DNA of 54,413 nt from Candidatus Poribacteria bacterium (GCA_028818705.1 JAPPNJ010000196.1:1-54413), one strand, 5' to 3'. Shown: positions 17,638-26,952, counted from the first letter of the stretch. Numbers and translations are program-made. Notes: generated from the sequence alone by a model not told the origin.

Positions 17638-19557
17638 CTATGCGTTCCTGAAACCGATAACTGTTTGTCGATACTCCTCAGGGAGACCGATGTCAAATCG
17701 ATGTCCCTTAACAATATAGCCTGAAAAACCATCCACCTTTCGCAATTCATCTAAACAGGAAGTGAGTTGGAATTCACCACGCTCACGCAGATTATGGGTG
17801 ATGTTCTGTTCGAGAAACTCGAAAATCTGTGGTTGAAGGACATAGATACCGAACACCGTTAAGAAGTAGTCTATATCCATTCCATCTACGTGTAGATGCT
17901 CCATTGCATACTCAGGATCGGGCTTTTCATAAATCTCTGTCACCGAAAGCATTGAGCTTTCTTCCTTCCATACACCGGTAACACAGCCAAAGTTTGAGAG
18001 TTCTTCAATCGGTGTTTCCTGTAACCCAACGACGCTATGTCCCACTTGTGCGTAAGCATCCAACACCTGTTTCGTACAAGAATCCGCTCCATCTGAACTG
18101 TAGAGATGATCACCAAGCATCAACAGAAAAGGTTCGTTCCCAACCCATTCCCGCGTACAGTAGACAGCATGTCCAAACCCCTCCTGAACGTCTTGTGTAA
18201 CGAATGTCACCCGGCTTCCAAGTTCCAGCAAATAATTGCAGTACGCCTGATTTTCTTTGCTGAGTTTGTTAAAGTGTTCAATTCGCGGTGGTGTTTTGAA
18301 AAAGGACTCAAAAAGTTCTATATCCCCACTCTGGACGATGAGGCATACCTCCTCGATTCCGGCGTTTACCGCTTCCTCAACGATTGCCATAATTGCTGGC
18401 TTGGCACGCCCATCACTGTCAATCACAGGGAAAAGCTCCTTCTTCATCGCCTTTGAAGCCGGGAAAAGTCGAGTGCCAAATCCAGCAGCGGGAATGACTG
18501 CTTTACGGACATGTCTGCGCGCTTCAATAACCAACTTCAGGCACGACATCTTCAAATCACGTTCAATAATCTCAATAACCTTCTGTTGGCTATCTTCGTC
18601 CCTTGCAATGAATTGAGCAGATCCATCGCCTTGCGATCCGACCCCTTTACCACCCCAGATATAGGGTTGAATTGGTTCATAATTGAGGACTTTGTGGAGA
18701 ACGGGTGCTGTTAATTGCGATGGACATGCTGGAATTAGGTGTTTGTCAAACTCCATCTGTGCGCGGGTCATGAGTTTGCCTACTGTTTCTGCATCTCCGT
18801 CGCGCAGTGCTTGATATGCCTCTTGTGTAATCTGTGCGCTCAGTGGACCGAGGTAGTGTTGAACATTTTCATCCAATTCGCTCTCAGCAAATGGGTAACA
18901 GTGATTTAATTGATTTAATATCAGACGTGTATCTTTACCTGCACCGAGGTCAACAATTACAAGGTGCATGTCTTTTGGCACACTGAGCTCTCGAACATCA
19001 ATACGGTCTCCGTCAAACGTCATGAGGATAGGTTGTTGATAGGCGCACCCTTGGTCCATCCGTCCACAGCGTGAAGGAGTTGTCGTCTCCCCGAGATAGG
19101 CATATTCCATTTCACCGCGAGTTGTCATTTTAAGATCATAAGTGCGATTAAAAGCGCGTGCTACCAATACACTGATGGCTGCACTTGAAGACAAGCCTTT
19201 TTTAACGGGTAAATCGGTGAGATAATTATCAATTTCCAGCCCTTGGACGCGGTAGTTGGTTAAAATTTGATACGCGACCCCAGCAGCATAGCTAAAAAAA
19301 CCACCCTTTTCAGCTTCAGCGAGAAGTGCGCTCCCCTCCATAGGTAGACTGTAGGGGCCGTGGTGGGTGCCATCACTGAGAGTTGTCCTCAAAATCAGAC
19401 AGGTCGGATGCGGCTTAACCTCGGCGTATACACCTTGGTTCGTGCTCGCTATTAATGTATAGCCTTTTTCGAGGGCTGCGTTATTCCGCCGGTGCCCGCC
19501 TGCCCAATCGCTGTGTTCCCCGAACAGGCAAATTCTTCCCGGCACGAAAAGTTTCAT
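17638..19557 (-). CDS. fused GHMP sugar kinase and UTP-sugar-1-phosphate uridylyltransferase
   Basis: 639 residues with two complete enzymes. Residues 1-335 form a GHMP kinase of galactokinase type: PGRICLFGEHSDWAGG at the sugar site, ATP loop VKKGLSSSAA (118-127), catalytic Asp D168 in CGRMDQ, and a Gly-rich third motif near 302-312. Residues 350-639 form a GalU-like nucleotidyltransferase with AVIPAAGFGTRLFPASKAMK at 353-372. One polypeptide could turn a free sugar into sugar-1-phosphate and then NDP-sugar. This recalls the plant bifunctional fucokinase/GDP-fucose pyrophosphorylase, but with the reverse domain order and a UDP-type transferase. The sugar is unknown; galactose, glucuronate or arabinose are options. 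Confidence 0.85.
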   Translation of the reverse strand: MKLFVPGRICLFGEHSDWAGGHRRNNAALEKGYTLIASTNQGVYAEVKPHPTCLILRTTLSDGTHHGPYSLPMEGSALLAEAEKGGFFSYAAGVAYQILTNYRVQGLEIDNYLTDLPVKKGLSSSAAISVLVARAFNRTYDLKMTTRGEMEYAYLGETTTPSRCGRMDQGCAYQQPILMTFDGDRIDVRELSVPKDMHLVIVDLGAGKDTRLILNQLNHCYPFAESELDENVQHYLGPLSAQITQEAYQALRDGDAETVGKLMTRAQMEFDKHLIPACPSQLTAPVLHKVLNYEPIQPYIWGGKGVGSQGDGSAQFIARDEDSQQKVIEIIERDLKMSCLKLVIEARRHVRKAVIPAAGFGTRLFPASKAMKKELFPVIDSDGRAKPAIMAIVEEAVNAGIEEVCLIVQSGDIELFESFFKTPPRIEHFNKLSKENQAYCNYLLELGSRVTFVTQDVQEGFGHAVYCTREWVGNEPFLLMLGDHLYSSDGADSCTKQVLDAYAQVGHSVVGLQETPIEELSNFGCVTGVWKEESSMLSVTEIYEKPDPEYAMEHLHVDGMDIDYFLTVFGIYVLQPQIFEFLEQNITHNLRERGEFQLTSCLDELRKVDGFSGYIVKGHRFDIGLPEEYRQTVIGFRNA

Positions 19558-19682
19558 AACAACTCCTTTGATTTTAAGGATTAAGATAAAAGTCCATTCT
19601 CAGGTCGATTCAATTAGACGAAGATTTGGCAATTTTAGCTGAAATCAAAACCGATCCGAAAACCTAAGCCGTGAATTTAAGG

Positions 19683-22112
19683 CTATGGACTCATGGTATC
19701 CTGTTGATGCGTGTGCTGTGCCCACTGACATCGCTGTCGCCATTCATCCGCTTTTAGTGTAGTCCCGAAGGGTAATACTTCATTTTTTGCTATCGTGGAG
19801 AATATCTTTGCTGCTGTCTCGTAATCTTTCTGATGATAGGCATTAATACCTATTGTTCTCTGTACGTTTAAGGCAAGACTTTGGTATTGTCGGGATGTTA
19901 GCTGCAAAGATGCTGGTATTTTAGGTGAATTTTCATCCTCAATTCGTGATTTTTTTAAGAGTGCTGCTGCGCGTTGGAAATATCGATTGCTGCTCTGCCA
20001 TGCCTTTTCCTCACGAAGCAATTCACCTGCCAAGAGATACGTTAACCACATATCTGGCGCGGTTTGTATGCAAATTGATAGGTGTTCCATCTTTTCTGCA
20101 GCGTCTTTTGATTCTACCAGTACAGCACGAAGCAAGTCTTTTAGGGAGGCACCCTCCTGCTTTATCTCAGTCAATTGCGAATTCCAATCCGTTGGCATTG
20201 TATCCAAATAGGAAAGTGCTACAATTCGTTTAACACGCCTCAACTCAATTGTCTCATATTCCGTTTCAAGCGAGAGATATACGTCCAGTGCTTTTTCGAG
20301 GTCATCCCTGAGCCAGTGGATGTCCCCTTTCAACAGCGTCGCCTCTGGACTAAACCGTGTGTCCTCCTCACTTGCGATGCGAGTTGCTAACGACAGTGCC
20401 TTGTCATAATCTTGCCCGCGATAGGCGCTGTACATTAAGCCGTGCAGTGTGCTCAAGTTGTTAGGTTCAGCGGACAACATTGTTTCAAAGGTTTGTTCGG
20501 CGGTGATAAAATCTTTCCGGACATACGCTCGCCATGCGGTATCCCGCAAGACAGCCATTTCATGGGCACAAACTCGCTCAAAAACACTCCGCTGCTGCAA
20601 ACGGTATGTTGTGTAGGCAACATCGTCGTCTCCCAAAGGAATATTTTCCAAAAATCTAATCCACTCGGCTTCCAGTGAATACAAATTCTTCCCGTAATGT
20701 TTCGCAAAATTACCGGTAGGAAACACACCTTTAAATTTTTCTATGCCATAAGTGTCAACAAGAAACCGAACGAAGGAGCCAGCCAGCAGATAACTTCGCG
20801 CACCTGCGTGCCCCCAAAACCCGAACCCCATAATTTCTGACAAGGGCGGCGCAATTTCCATTTGCCGCATCGCTTTTGCCCACTGATGCCCGGTAAGTCT
20901 GCCCTCATCCCAATCTGCAGCCACTGCAATCCCTTCATGGAGTCCTATCTTCAAACTTACCTTCAGAGGCGACCAAGGCACAGTAAAGACATGTGCTAAT
21001 TCATGTTTTAGCACAGGATGCGGAAAGCCTTGCGCATGGATGTGAAATCCGTACCCGAATGGATCTTCTATGGATGTATGGCGAGCACCAATCAACCGTT
21101 TTTTCTGTTCAGGAGAGGCATAGATATATGCCTGAACCTTCCAAGGCAGCGTAGCACCATCAGGCATGAGATAAGCAGATAATTGGGCGTATTGAAATTC
21201 ACAATCCTCAACAATTTGTTCAATCTCAGCCTCAAGCTCACGGGCATAGAAAATTTTAAAATGTGTTGTTTCCCGAAAACCTCCGAGTTTTCGTGCGACA
21301 TCCTCGCGGCTTGGACGAATTCCGAGAACTCCTGCGTAAAATTGGAAACCCAGTAAGCCGACGATCAACAGATAGAGTAGCACACGTTTTGTAAACGGCC
21401 CAAGAAATTTACGCCACCGCAGCTGCGGCATTAATCCGGTTCCCCTGCTTACTTCACTGATACTGACAGTAATCACCAAAAACAGTAGTGTCCAGAGGAG
21501 CGTTTCTGCCCGGGCAATCAGCAGTGTCCCTGTTATAGGAATAACAAAATCGTAGATCGGTCCTGGAAAATACCCGAAAGTCGGGTGATATGCGAACACC
21601 GGTGGATGAAATATCAAATTGATAACCACCGGGATACAAGAAAGTAAAAGATAACCGAGATACGCCAGATATGCCAACCACCGTCTTTTAATCCAGAACC
21701 CAAAAAACACACCTGCTGCTGTCGCGTACAGGCAACTAATTAGGGGTAGAATAGCAAAAAAGAGGAACCCTTCACCAAAATTGCAATTTTTAGCACGGAA
21801 AGCGTTTAGCAGAATTATGCCCAGCGGTAGCACGAGTAGACTCGCGTTAAATACCAGTGCATTCCAGAAACATCGGAAGACAATTTGTCTGGAGGGACCG
21901 GCAAGTGACTCAGGGTCCCGCTTCATTTGCTGAAGTGTTGTTAGTGCCAGATGTGCGCCTGCGAAAGAGATACAGAGTGCCATCATGGCACAAAACTCAA
22001 AAGCAAGGATGTCAAACAGCGGGACATTGGCAAGGACGAGTGCTAATACTCCGAATGTAACGAACCACAGCCAATATGAGAATACCCTATGTATCATAGG
22101 TTTTACGTGCAT
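19683..22112 (-). CDS. polytopic membrane protein with gluzincin peptidase domain and TPR tail
   Basis: 809 residues. The N-terminal third (about 10-270) holds six or seven hydrophobic helices. A soluble domain carries the zinc-protease motif HELAH (370-374), with LHEGIAVAADWD about 25 residues later as the probable third ligand region, the pattern of peptidase MA-like gluzincins. The C-terminal 300 residues are TPR-like (for example ALSLATRIASEE, ALDVYLSLETEYE). It probably sits in the inner membrane with the protease and TPR domains outside. It is divergent from pspA across a repeat-rich spacer. The substrate is unknown. Confidence 0.75.
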   Translation of the reverse strand: MHVKPMIHRVFSYWLWFVTFGVLALVLANVPLFDILAFEFCAMMALCISFAGAHLALTTLQQMKRDPESLAGPSRQIVFRCFWNALVFNASLLVLPLGIILLNAFRAKNCNFGEGFLFFAILPLISCLYATAAGVFFGFWIKRRWLAYLAYLGYLLLSCIPVVINLIFHPPVFAYHPTFGYFPGPIYDFVIPITGTLLIARAETLLWTLLFLVITVSISEVSRGTGLMPQLRWRKFLGPFTKRVLLYLLIVGLLGFQFYAGVLGIRPSREDVARKLGGFRETTHFKIFYARELEAEIEQIVEDCEFQYAQLSAYLMPDGATLPWKVQAYIYASPEQKKRLIGARHTSIEDPFGYGFHIHAQGFPHPVLKHELAHVFTVPWSPLKVSLKIGLHEGIAVAADWDEGRLTGHQWAKAMRQMEIAPPLSEIMGFGFWGHAGARSYLLAGSFVRFLVDTYGIEKFKGVFPTGNFAKHYGKNLYSLEAEWIRFLENIPLGDDDVAYTTYRLQQRSVFERVCAHEMAVLRDTAWRAYVRKDFITAEQTFETMLSAEPNNLSTLHGLMYSAYRGQDYDKALSLATRIASEEDTRFSPEATLLKGDIHWLRDDLEKALDVYLSLETEYETIELRRVKRIVALSYLDTMPTDWNSQLTEIKQEGASLKDLLRAVLVESKDAAEKMEHLSICIQTAPDMWLTYLLAGELLREEKAWQSSNRYFQRAAALLKKSRIEDENSPKIPASLQLTSRQYQSLALNVQRTIGINAYHQKDYETAAKIFSTIAKNEVLPFGTTLKADEWRQRCQWAQHTHQQDTMSP

Positions 22113-22189
22113 CTTTTGAAGATTAGAAGTAGTGTTTAGCGTCTATTTTACTTGAATGCCTGCTTCATGTCAAGCAGAATTTAGCCCAG

Positions 22190-22445
22190 GGTCATTCAGT
22201 TTTCTTGTAGGAGGCGGTGAATGCCATACGGGGAATGCCATTAGGCATTCATACCCGGTGAAGCCCATACGGGCTTCATACCGTTGATTCTGATTCGCAT
22301 TCATACCGTTGATTTGATTCTGATTCTTTCCTAATCCCGACCCCTCCCTGTAGGTTGGGTGTTTCTTTATGCTCGCGAGATTGCGTAGAAACGTTAACTC
22401 CTGTAAACCAATCTTCTGTAGGAGGGATTTCCTAATCCCGACTCC
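22190..22445. repeat. composite of dispersed palindromic repeats
   Basis: Starts with the TIR-like word AGGGTCATTCAGTTTT (~22190). Then come GAATGCC/GGCATTC and GAAGCCC/GGGCTTC hairpins with the ATACCGTTGATTCTGATT linker (about 22225-22330), and after 22325 copies of the AATCCCGAC / GTAGGAGGGATTTCC module. It is the second site of the family seen at 1049-1376. Three repeat types occur together here, between divergent genes. Confidence 0.75.
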
Positions 22446-22510
22446 TTCTATTTTTCATCTGTAATGCAAAAGTAATTCTAAAATCTACCATAAATGCCCC
22501 TAAAATTTCT

Positions 22511-22539
22511 TTGCGATTTTGGATAAAATATGTTATAAT
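22511..22539 (+). promoter_or_regulatory. strong sigma-70 promoter of pspA
   Basis: TTGCGA (22511-22516), a 17-bp spacer and a perfect TATAAT (22534-22539). Transcription would start near 22546, giving a 5' leader of about 110 nt before pspA. No sigma-54 (GG-N10-GC) signature, typical of enterobacterial psp, is seen. Confidence 0.75.
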
Positions 22540-22546
22540 ACGGTAT

Positions 22547-22657
22547 TATGGGTGTCTGGGTGCGGTGCAAAGCCGTGCGAAGTGGCACCGGCATAACTCG
22601 CAAACCAACACAGGAAGGCTGCATTTCTAAGACACAGCCTCAATAGGAGAAACAACA
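22547..22657 (+). promoter_or_regulatory. structured 5' leader of pspA
   Basis: The leader can fold in alternative ways. GTGTCT (~22551-22556) can pair with AGACAC (~22630-22635). GGTGC and GGCACC enclose an inner hairpin (~22559-22601). AGGCTG (~22616) can pair with CAGCCT (~22634) near the ribosome-binding site. The first and third helices compete for a few bases, which would allow switching. The sequence does not match a riboswitch class I know. Foldings were done by eye. Confidence 0.4.
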
Positions 22658-23494
22658 ATGGCAAATGGATTCACACGATTTTTCAAGGCTATCTGGTACA
22701 CATTGACAGGTCGCGCACATGAATCCGCGGATAGAATGATGGAAAACCCCGAAGCGGTTAGAGGGGCTTACGAAGACATCATCAACGACAAAAAAGGGAA
22801 TATCCAACGCTATAAGCAAGCAATTGGACAACTTATTGCGCTCGTTGAACAGAAAAAAACCGCGGTTAAAACCCTTACCGATGAAGTCGATCGGTTAGAG
22901 GAACTAAAAGCTGGAGCGATTGCCAAGGCACAGCAGACCGCTGCGCAGTTACAAGGCGACGGGTTATCACAAGAAGAAATTAAAGTACACGCCGAATATA
23001 CGCGCTGTGTCACCGCTTATCAGGACTTCAATTCCAATTTGGTCGAGAAAAGCGGCCGCATTACGGAACTGGAAAATGAGATTGAAGGCGCACAAGCTGA
23101 TATCGAGTCCCATAAACTTCAGATTACTAATTTACATCGCGATTTAGATAAGATTAAGTCCGAACAATCTGAAGCAGTTGCGGATTTGATCACCGCACGA
23201 GAACAAGAAGAAATCTCCGATATGCTCTCTGGTATCAGCATGGATGGCACCTCCGCTGAATTGACGCGCATGCGCGAAATACGTGAGAAAGCGAAAGCAC
23301 GTTCAAAAGTTGCACAAGAATTAGCTGGAACGGATTCAAAAAGCGATGAGGAAGAATTTCTCACTGCAGCGCGCGCTTCTGCGACTTCCGATGAATTTGA
23401 CGCCTTGATTTTCGGGGCACAGCAGACTGACACACAAACGAAAACTGAACCTGAAAAATCAAAAACGGATTCTGATTCTGAGCTGCCGCTGTAA
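22658..23494 (+). CDS. pspA: PspA/IM30 (ESCRT-III superfamily) membrane-repair protein
   Basis: 278 residues. The N-terminal amphipathic helix (about 1-22, FTRFFKAIWYTLTGRAHES) and the long helical hairpin with coiled coils (about 25-210) are the PspA/Vipp1 pattern. The MENPEAVRGAYEDII block is typical of helix 1. The last 60 residues are acidic and low complexity. PspA polymerises on damaged inner membrane and preserves the proton motive force. A canonical GGAGAAA RBS precedes the ATG. An AAA+ ATPase follows 80 bp later on the same strand, the likely disassembly partner. PspF, PspB and PspC are absent here. Confidence 0.9.
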   Translation: MANGFTRFFKAIWYTLTGRAHESADRMMENPEAVRGAYEDIINDKKGNIQRYKQAIGQLIALVEQKKTAVKTLTDEVDRLEELKAGAIAKAQQTAAQLQGDGLSQEEIKVHAEYTRCVTAYQDFNSNLVEKSGRITELENEIEGAQADIESHKLQITNLHRDLDKIKSEQSEAVADLITAREQEEISDMLSGISMDGTSAELTRMREIREKAKARSKVAQELAGTDSKSDEEEFLTAARASATSDEFDALIFGAQQTDTQTKTEPEKSKTDSDSELPL

Positions 23495-23574
23495 CGCTTG
23501 CTATACATAACAGAAGGGGGCGATAACCTATAGCCGTTAAAAGCCCGACTTATCCATTCCGTGCAGAAGCTGGA

Positions 23575-25371
23575 ATGCTCATCAATTCTGGAACGTCTCG
23601 GAGCCTCGTCCTGTCTGGAAATATCCACGATCTCTTCTTCATACGCCAGGAAGAGGATACAGACTACATTCCACTCGTCCCCTTTTTAACCCGCAGTTGG
23701 GATATTCCTGGGTTCATCTTGATAGTCTATGAACTTAACGGACCCATACGGTTTGCACAGGAAACTGAACGGGAAAAAGTTGAGCGGGCGTTCAATCTAT
23801 GGCGAGGAACAACCCAGTCGGACCTCGACATAAACGCCAATACAAACATACCACATTCCACCGGAACACCAGCCCCTACCACAGCCCCTGCCGATACATC
23901 TTTTACGCAGTATATGAACGATGCAATCGGCAGTCCGACCTTGGCCCTCGAACTCCTACGTCAGTTCTGCCTGCTCTCCCGAAGCACGAACGCACAAGGA
24001 GAAAAATTGCTGTCAGAAAAACTGATAATCCTTATCGAAGCGGCAGATATGCTGCTTCCAGAAGGTGAAATTCGGAGTTTGTCTCTTCCAGACAGACATC
24101 GGATTAGCATCGTTCAAGATTGGATATCAGATTCCAATTTCATGAACGGTAACGATACTGTTATCTTTATCACAGAATCTGCGAGTCTTGTGAATTCTCG
24201 AATTATCAGGTTGCCACAGGTGATCACCGTTGAAATTCCAGCACCTGGACTGGTGGAACGCCAGCATTTCATCTCGTGGTTCAATAACACACCGAAACTG
24301 GTGGAAAAACCGCTAAATCTCTGGGGCACGCAATTCCAACTTGCGATGCTCACAGCAGGTTTATCCATACAGGCACTACGCCAACTGCTTCTCTCTGCCC
24401 GCTATTCCGGTGAAAAATTGCAACCCGAGGAGGTTATTAACAAAGTCTCGGAATTTATCCAAGGGCAGTTGGGTGAAGATGTGGTAGAGTTTAAAAAGCC
24501 TGCACACAGTCTTAAAGACATCGTCGGTAACCAGAGACTGGTAGACTTTCTTAAGATACAGTTAATTCCGCGCATTACCTCAACGGGTCCCGATGCCATC
24601 TCCGGCATGAGCGTTTGTGGTCCCATCGGCAGTGGAAAAACCTTTATTTTCGAAGGACTTGCGGGTGAACTCGACATCCCTGTTCTCGTACTCAAGAACA
24701 TTCGGAGTATGTGGTTTGGACAGACGGATGTCATCTTTGAACGACTGAGACGGTTGCTGATGGCACTTGTGAAGGTGCTTATCTTTGTTGATGAGGCAGA
24801 TACACAATTTGGTGATGTTGGAAGGGATGCACATAGCACGGAACGGCGTTTGACTGGAAAGATACAGGCGATGATGTCGGATCCGCAACTACGTGGCAAT
24901 ATCACGTGGCTCCTGATGACTGCGCGTATCTATAACCTCTCACCCGACCTACGACGAGAAGGTAGAGTTGGCGATATGGTCGTTCCAGTCCTGGATCCGA
25001 TCGGTGAAGACCGCGAGGCTTTTCTCCGCTGGACGCTTGCTAAAACCGTTGCTGGTCGGATTGCTGATGGAGCCGTTGAACGGCTCTTGGAACTGACTAA
25101 GGACTATTCTGCTGCGAGTTTCGCATCATTACGTTCCGACTTAGAAGCCGCCAGTCTTATCAAAAAAGGTAAATTGACCCTTGATGAAATCATCGCTGTC
25201 GTTGAAGACCGAATCTTACCGAATATCGGTCCGATCCGACGCTACCAAACCTTGCAAGCCTTGGTCAATTGCACACGAAAATCCCTACTCCCATGCGACT
25301 ATTCTCCAGAAATCCGAGAATCTTGGGTAAAACAGATTGCACAATTTGAAGCCATAGGTATTAGAGGTTGA
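23575..25371 (+). CDS. AAA+ ATPase partner of PspA
   Basis: 598 residues. The C-terminal half is an AAA+ module: Walker A GPIGSGKT (349-356), Walker B LIFVDEAD (D406-E407), then an arginine-rich LRREGR segment where sensor and finger residues sit. The N-terminal 330 residues look like a second, degenerate ATPase-like domain (SLVLSGNIHDLFF, then LIILIEAADMLL) lacking a P-loop. Together with PspA this suggests an ESCRT-III/Vps4-like pair. The frame stays open upstream of this ATG back to a TAA at 23524, with no ATG/GTG/TTG, and a GGGGG motif stands 9 nt before ATA 23530. A non-standard start with a 15-residue extension is therefore possible. The 3' end overlaps the convergent gene by 11 bp. Confidence 0.85.
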   Translation: MLINSGTSRSLVLSGNIHDLFFIRQEEDTDYIPLVPFLTRSWDIPGFILIVYELNGPIRFAQETEREKVERAFNLWRGTTQSDLDINANTNIPHSTGTPAPTTAPADTSFTQYMNDAIGSPTLALELLRQFCLLSRSTNAQGEKLLSEKLIILIEAADMLLPEGEIRSLSLPDRHRISIVQDWISDSNFMNGNDTVIFITESASLVNSRIIRLPQVITVEIPAPGLVERQHFISWFNNTPKLVEKPLNLWGTQFQLAMLTAGLSIQALRQLLLSARYSGEKLQPEEVINKVSEFIQGQLGEDVVEFKKPAHSLKDIVGNQRLVDFLKIQLIPRITSTGPDAISGMSVCGPIGSGKTFIFEGLAGELDIPVLVLKNIRSMWFGQTDVIFERLRRLLMALVKVLIFVDEADTQFGDVGRDAHSTERRLTGKIQAMMSDPQLRGNITWLLMTARIYNLSPDLRREGRVGDMVVPVLDPIGEDREAFLRWTLAKTVAGRIADGAVERLLELTKDYSAASFASLRSDLEAASLIKKGKLTLDEIIAVVEDRILPNIGPIRRYQTLQALVNCTRKSLLPCDYSPEIRESWVKQIAQFEAIGIRG

Positions 25372-26506
25372 TGACCTCTCCAGTCGCTGCTGAACGATAT
25401 CCAGCACAGATAATCTCGACGGAATGTGCTGCAAATTCGGCGTTCATTTCACTTTCCACCCCATTTTCAACACAATCTACAAACGCCCCGAATTCCTGCT
25501 GTCCATCGTCACCACCACCGACATCTATCCACTGCTGTTTAGGTAGCATCCCAATCCCTGCTTGTGTGCTACTCCACATCCCCATTGGATCCAAAGGGTG
25601 CGGCTCTGGTGGTTCAAATGCCGGTTCAGCTGCGAAGACCTCCAAGCGATTTGCTGAGGCATCAAATGTCAAAGCACCTTCAGTGCCAATGAGATGCACT
25701 TTCCGAACACCGCCTTGTGCGTGACTCTGCCACCCATAGCGTCCACCAACAATCGTCGCAGTAATACCATCTTCTAAAGTCAGGACTAATGCACCGAAGT
25801 CCTCAAGACCGCAGTTGCGATGTTCCTGAAAGAAATAGTTTGCTGTTCCACCGAACACACGCTGTACGCGTTTTTGTGTCAACCAATTCACCATAGACAC
25901 CGCGTATACGCCTACATCAAACATTTCAGGTTTGGCTTCAACGAAACTATAGTGTTCTAATGTGGGTTTTTGGATTCTCTTTTCTCCGACGGGTGCTGTG
26001 CCGGGATGCCCCTTGGAAAACAGGACATCACAATGAATTGCCTGAAGTTCTCCGATGCGTCCACTGGTCAGTGCTTGCTGAACGGTGCGTGCCCACGTAC
26101 TATAAATGTTGCTAAACATCTGAGATTTCACGCCATTTTTCGCAACAGCGGCGACGATATTATGGGCATCTTCCGGATTGAGCGCCATCGGTTTATCAAG
26201 ATAGACGTGCTTTCCAGCTTCCGCGCATTTTGTGCCTATGCGTCCGCGGCGTTCCACATCTGTGCAGAGACTGACAATATGCACATCCTCGCGCGCCAAC
26301 GCGGTATCAAGGTCAGGGATGAAGGGTAGATCCAACTCCTCTGCGAGAGAACGTGCCAACTCAATTCGCATCGGTGGTGCATCTGGTTCATCAGCAAAGG
26401 CAACCAATCGACAGCGTTCATCCTGTGCGAAATTCGAGGCGTAATTTTCTTGATGTGTGCGATGTCCACTGAGCAAAAGAACACCGTATTTTCCGTTCTG
26501 TTGCAT
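25361..26506 (-). CDS. Gfo/Idh/MocA family oxidoreductase
   Basis: 381 residues. An N-terminal nucleotide-binding Rossmann fold (YGVLLLSGHRTHQENYAS, with the usual GxGxxG partly altered) is followed by the family hallmark AGKHVYLDKPMAL (about 110-122), where DKP replaces the common EKP. The C-terminal alpha/beta substrate domain has GGRYGWQSHAQGG. Such enzymes oxidise or reduce sugars, inositols and pseudo-sugars with NAD(P). The RBS GGAGGAC lies at the end of the upstream minus-strand gene, so the two are translationally close and probably an operon. The substrate is unknown. Confidence 0.88.
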   Translation of the reverse strand: MQQNGKYGVLLLSGHRTHQENYASNFAQDERCRLVAFADEPDAPPMRIELARSLAEELDLPFIPDLDTALAREDVHIVSLCTDVERRGRIGTKCAEAGKHVYLDKPMALNPEDAHNIVAAVAKNGVKSQMFSNIYSTWARTVQQALTSGRIGELQAIHCDVLFSKGHPGTAPVGEKRIQKPTLEHYSFVEAKPEMFDVGVYAVSMVNWLTQKRVQRVFGGTANYFFQEHRNCGLEDFGALVLTLEDGITATIVGGRYGWQSHAQGGVRKVHLIGTEGALTFDASANRLEVFAAEPAFEPPEPHPLDPMGMWSSTQAGIGMLPKQQWIDVGGGDDGQQEFGAFVDCVENGVESEMNAEFAAHSVEIICAGYRSAATGEVINL

Positions 26507-26508
26507 GT

Positions 26509-26952
26509 TTAGTCCTCCAAGATTATAGGTTCACCGCTTTCAAGCGACTGCGTGATAGCGTCTGTGAGTTCACCTGAATCACCGAATTCTGGCGGAATGG
26601 CATTCGGGTAGTGCCTACCTATCGGTGTCTCATGGTAGATAACCCCTTTATTACCGACCAACATAATGTCAATTGCAGTCTCTATATCAACCCGATTGAC
26701 ACTCAACAGTGCCATCTGTCCCCCTATATAATGCACCATTACCGTAACTTGCGTTGCCCCTACATTGCCCTGTGCGTAGACGCGCGCAGGTGATGACGGT
26801 ATCCACTCATTCGCGAGCGCAGCTATCTCAGCTGCTGACGATAGTAGATTCTGACCCTCACCAGCGATGTGAAGAACACATCGTAGAAATACCGGACTCC
26901 CTATCCGATCTTTCTCAAGGACAGACTGAACAGATTCTTTAAGCAATTCCAT
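26509..26952 (-). CDS. unknown protein cotranscribed with the oxidoreductase
   Basis: 147 residues from ATG 26952, chosen because GAGGAG stands 6-7 nt upstream; the frame extends 16 codons further without such a site. No known domain is recognised. Features: an early MELLKESVQSVLEKDRIGSP helix, a central beta-rich part (VTVMVHYIGGQMALLSVNRV), and IYHETPIGRHYPNAIPPEF near the end. The end resembles the final sheet of Gfo/Idh/MocA proteins, so it could be a helper or split substrate domain. The stop is 3 bp from the oxidoreductase start. Confidence 0.65.
   Translation of the reverse strand: MELLKESVQSVLEKDRIGSPVFLRCVLHIAGEGQNLLSSAAEIAALANEWIPSSPARVYAQGNVGATQVTVMVHYIGGQMALLSVNRVDIETAIDIMLVGNKGVIYHETPIGRHYPNAIPPEFGDSGELTDAITQSLESGEPIILED

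Noticed and set aside
22547..22657. Known c-di-GMP-I riboswitch upstream of pspA
   Set aside because: Only a short GCAAAGCC word fits; the other conserved parts and the tetraloop-receptor arrangement are not found.
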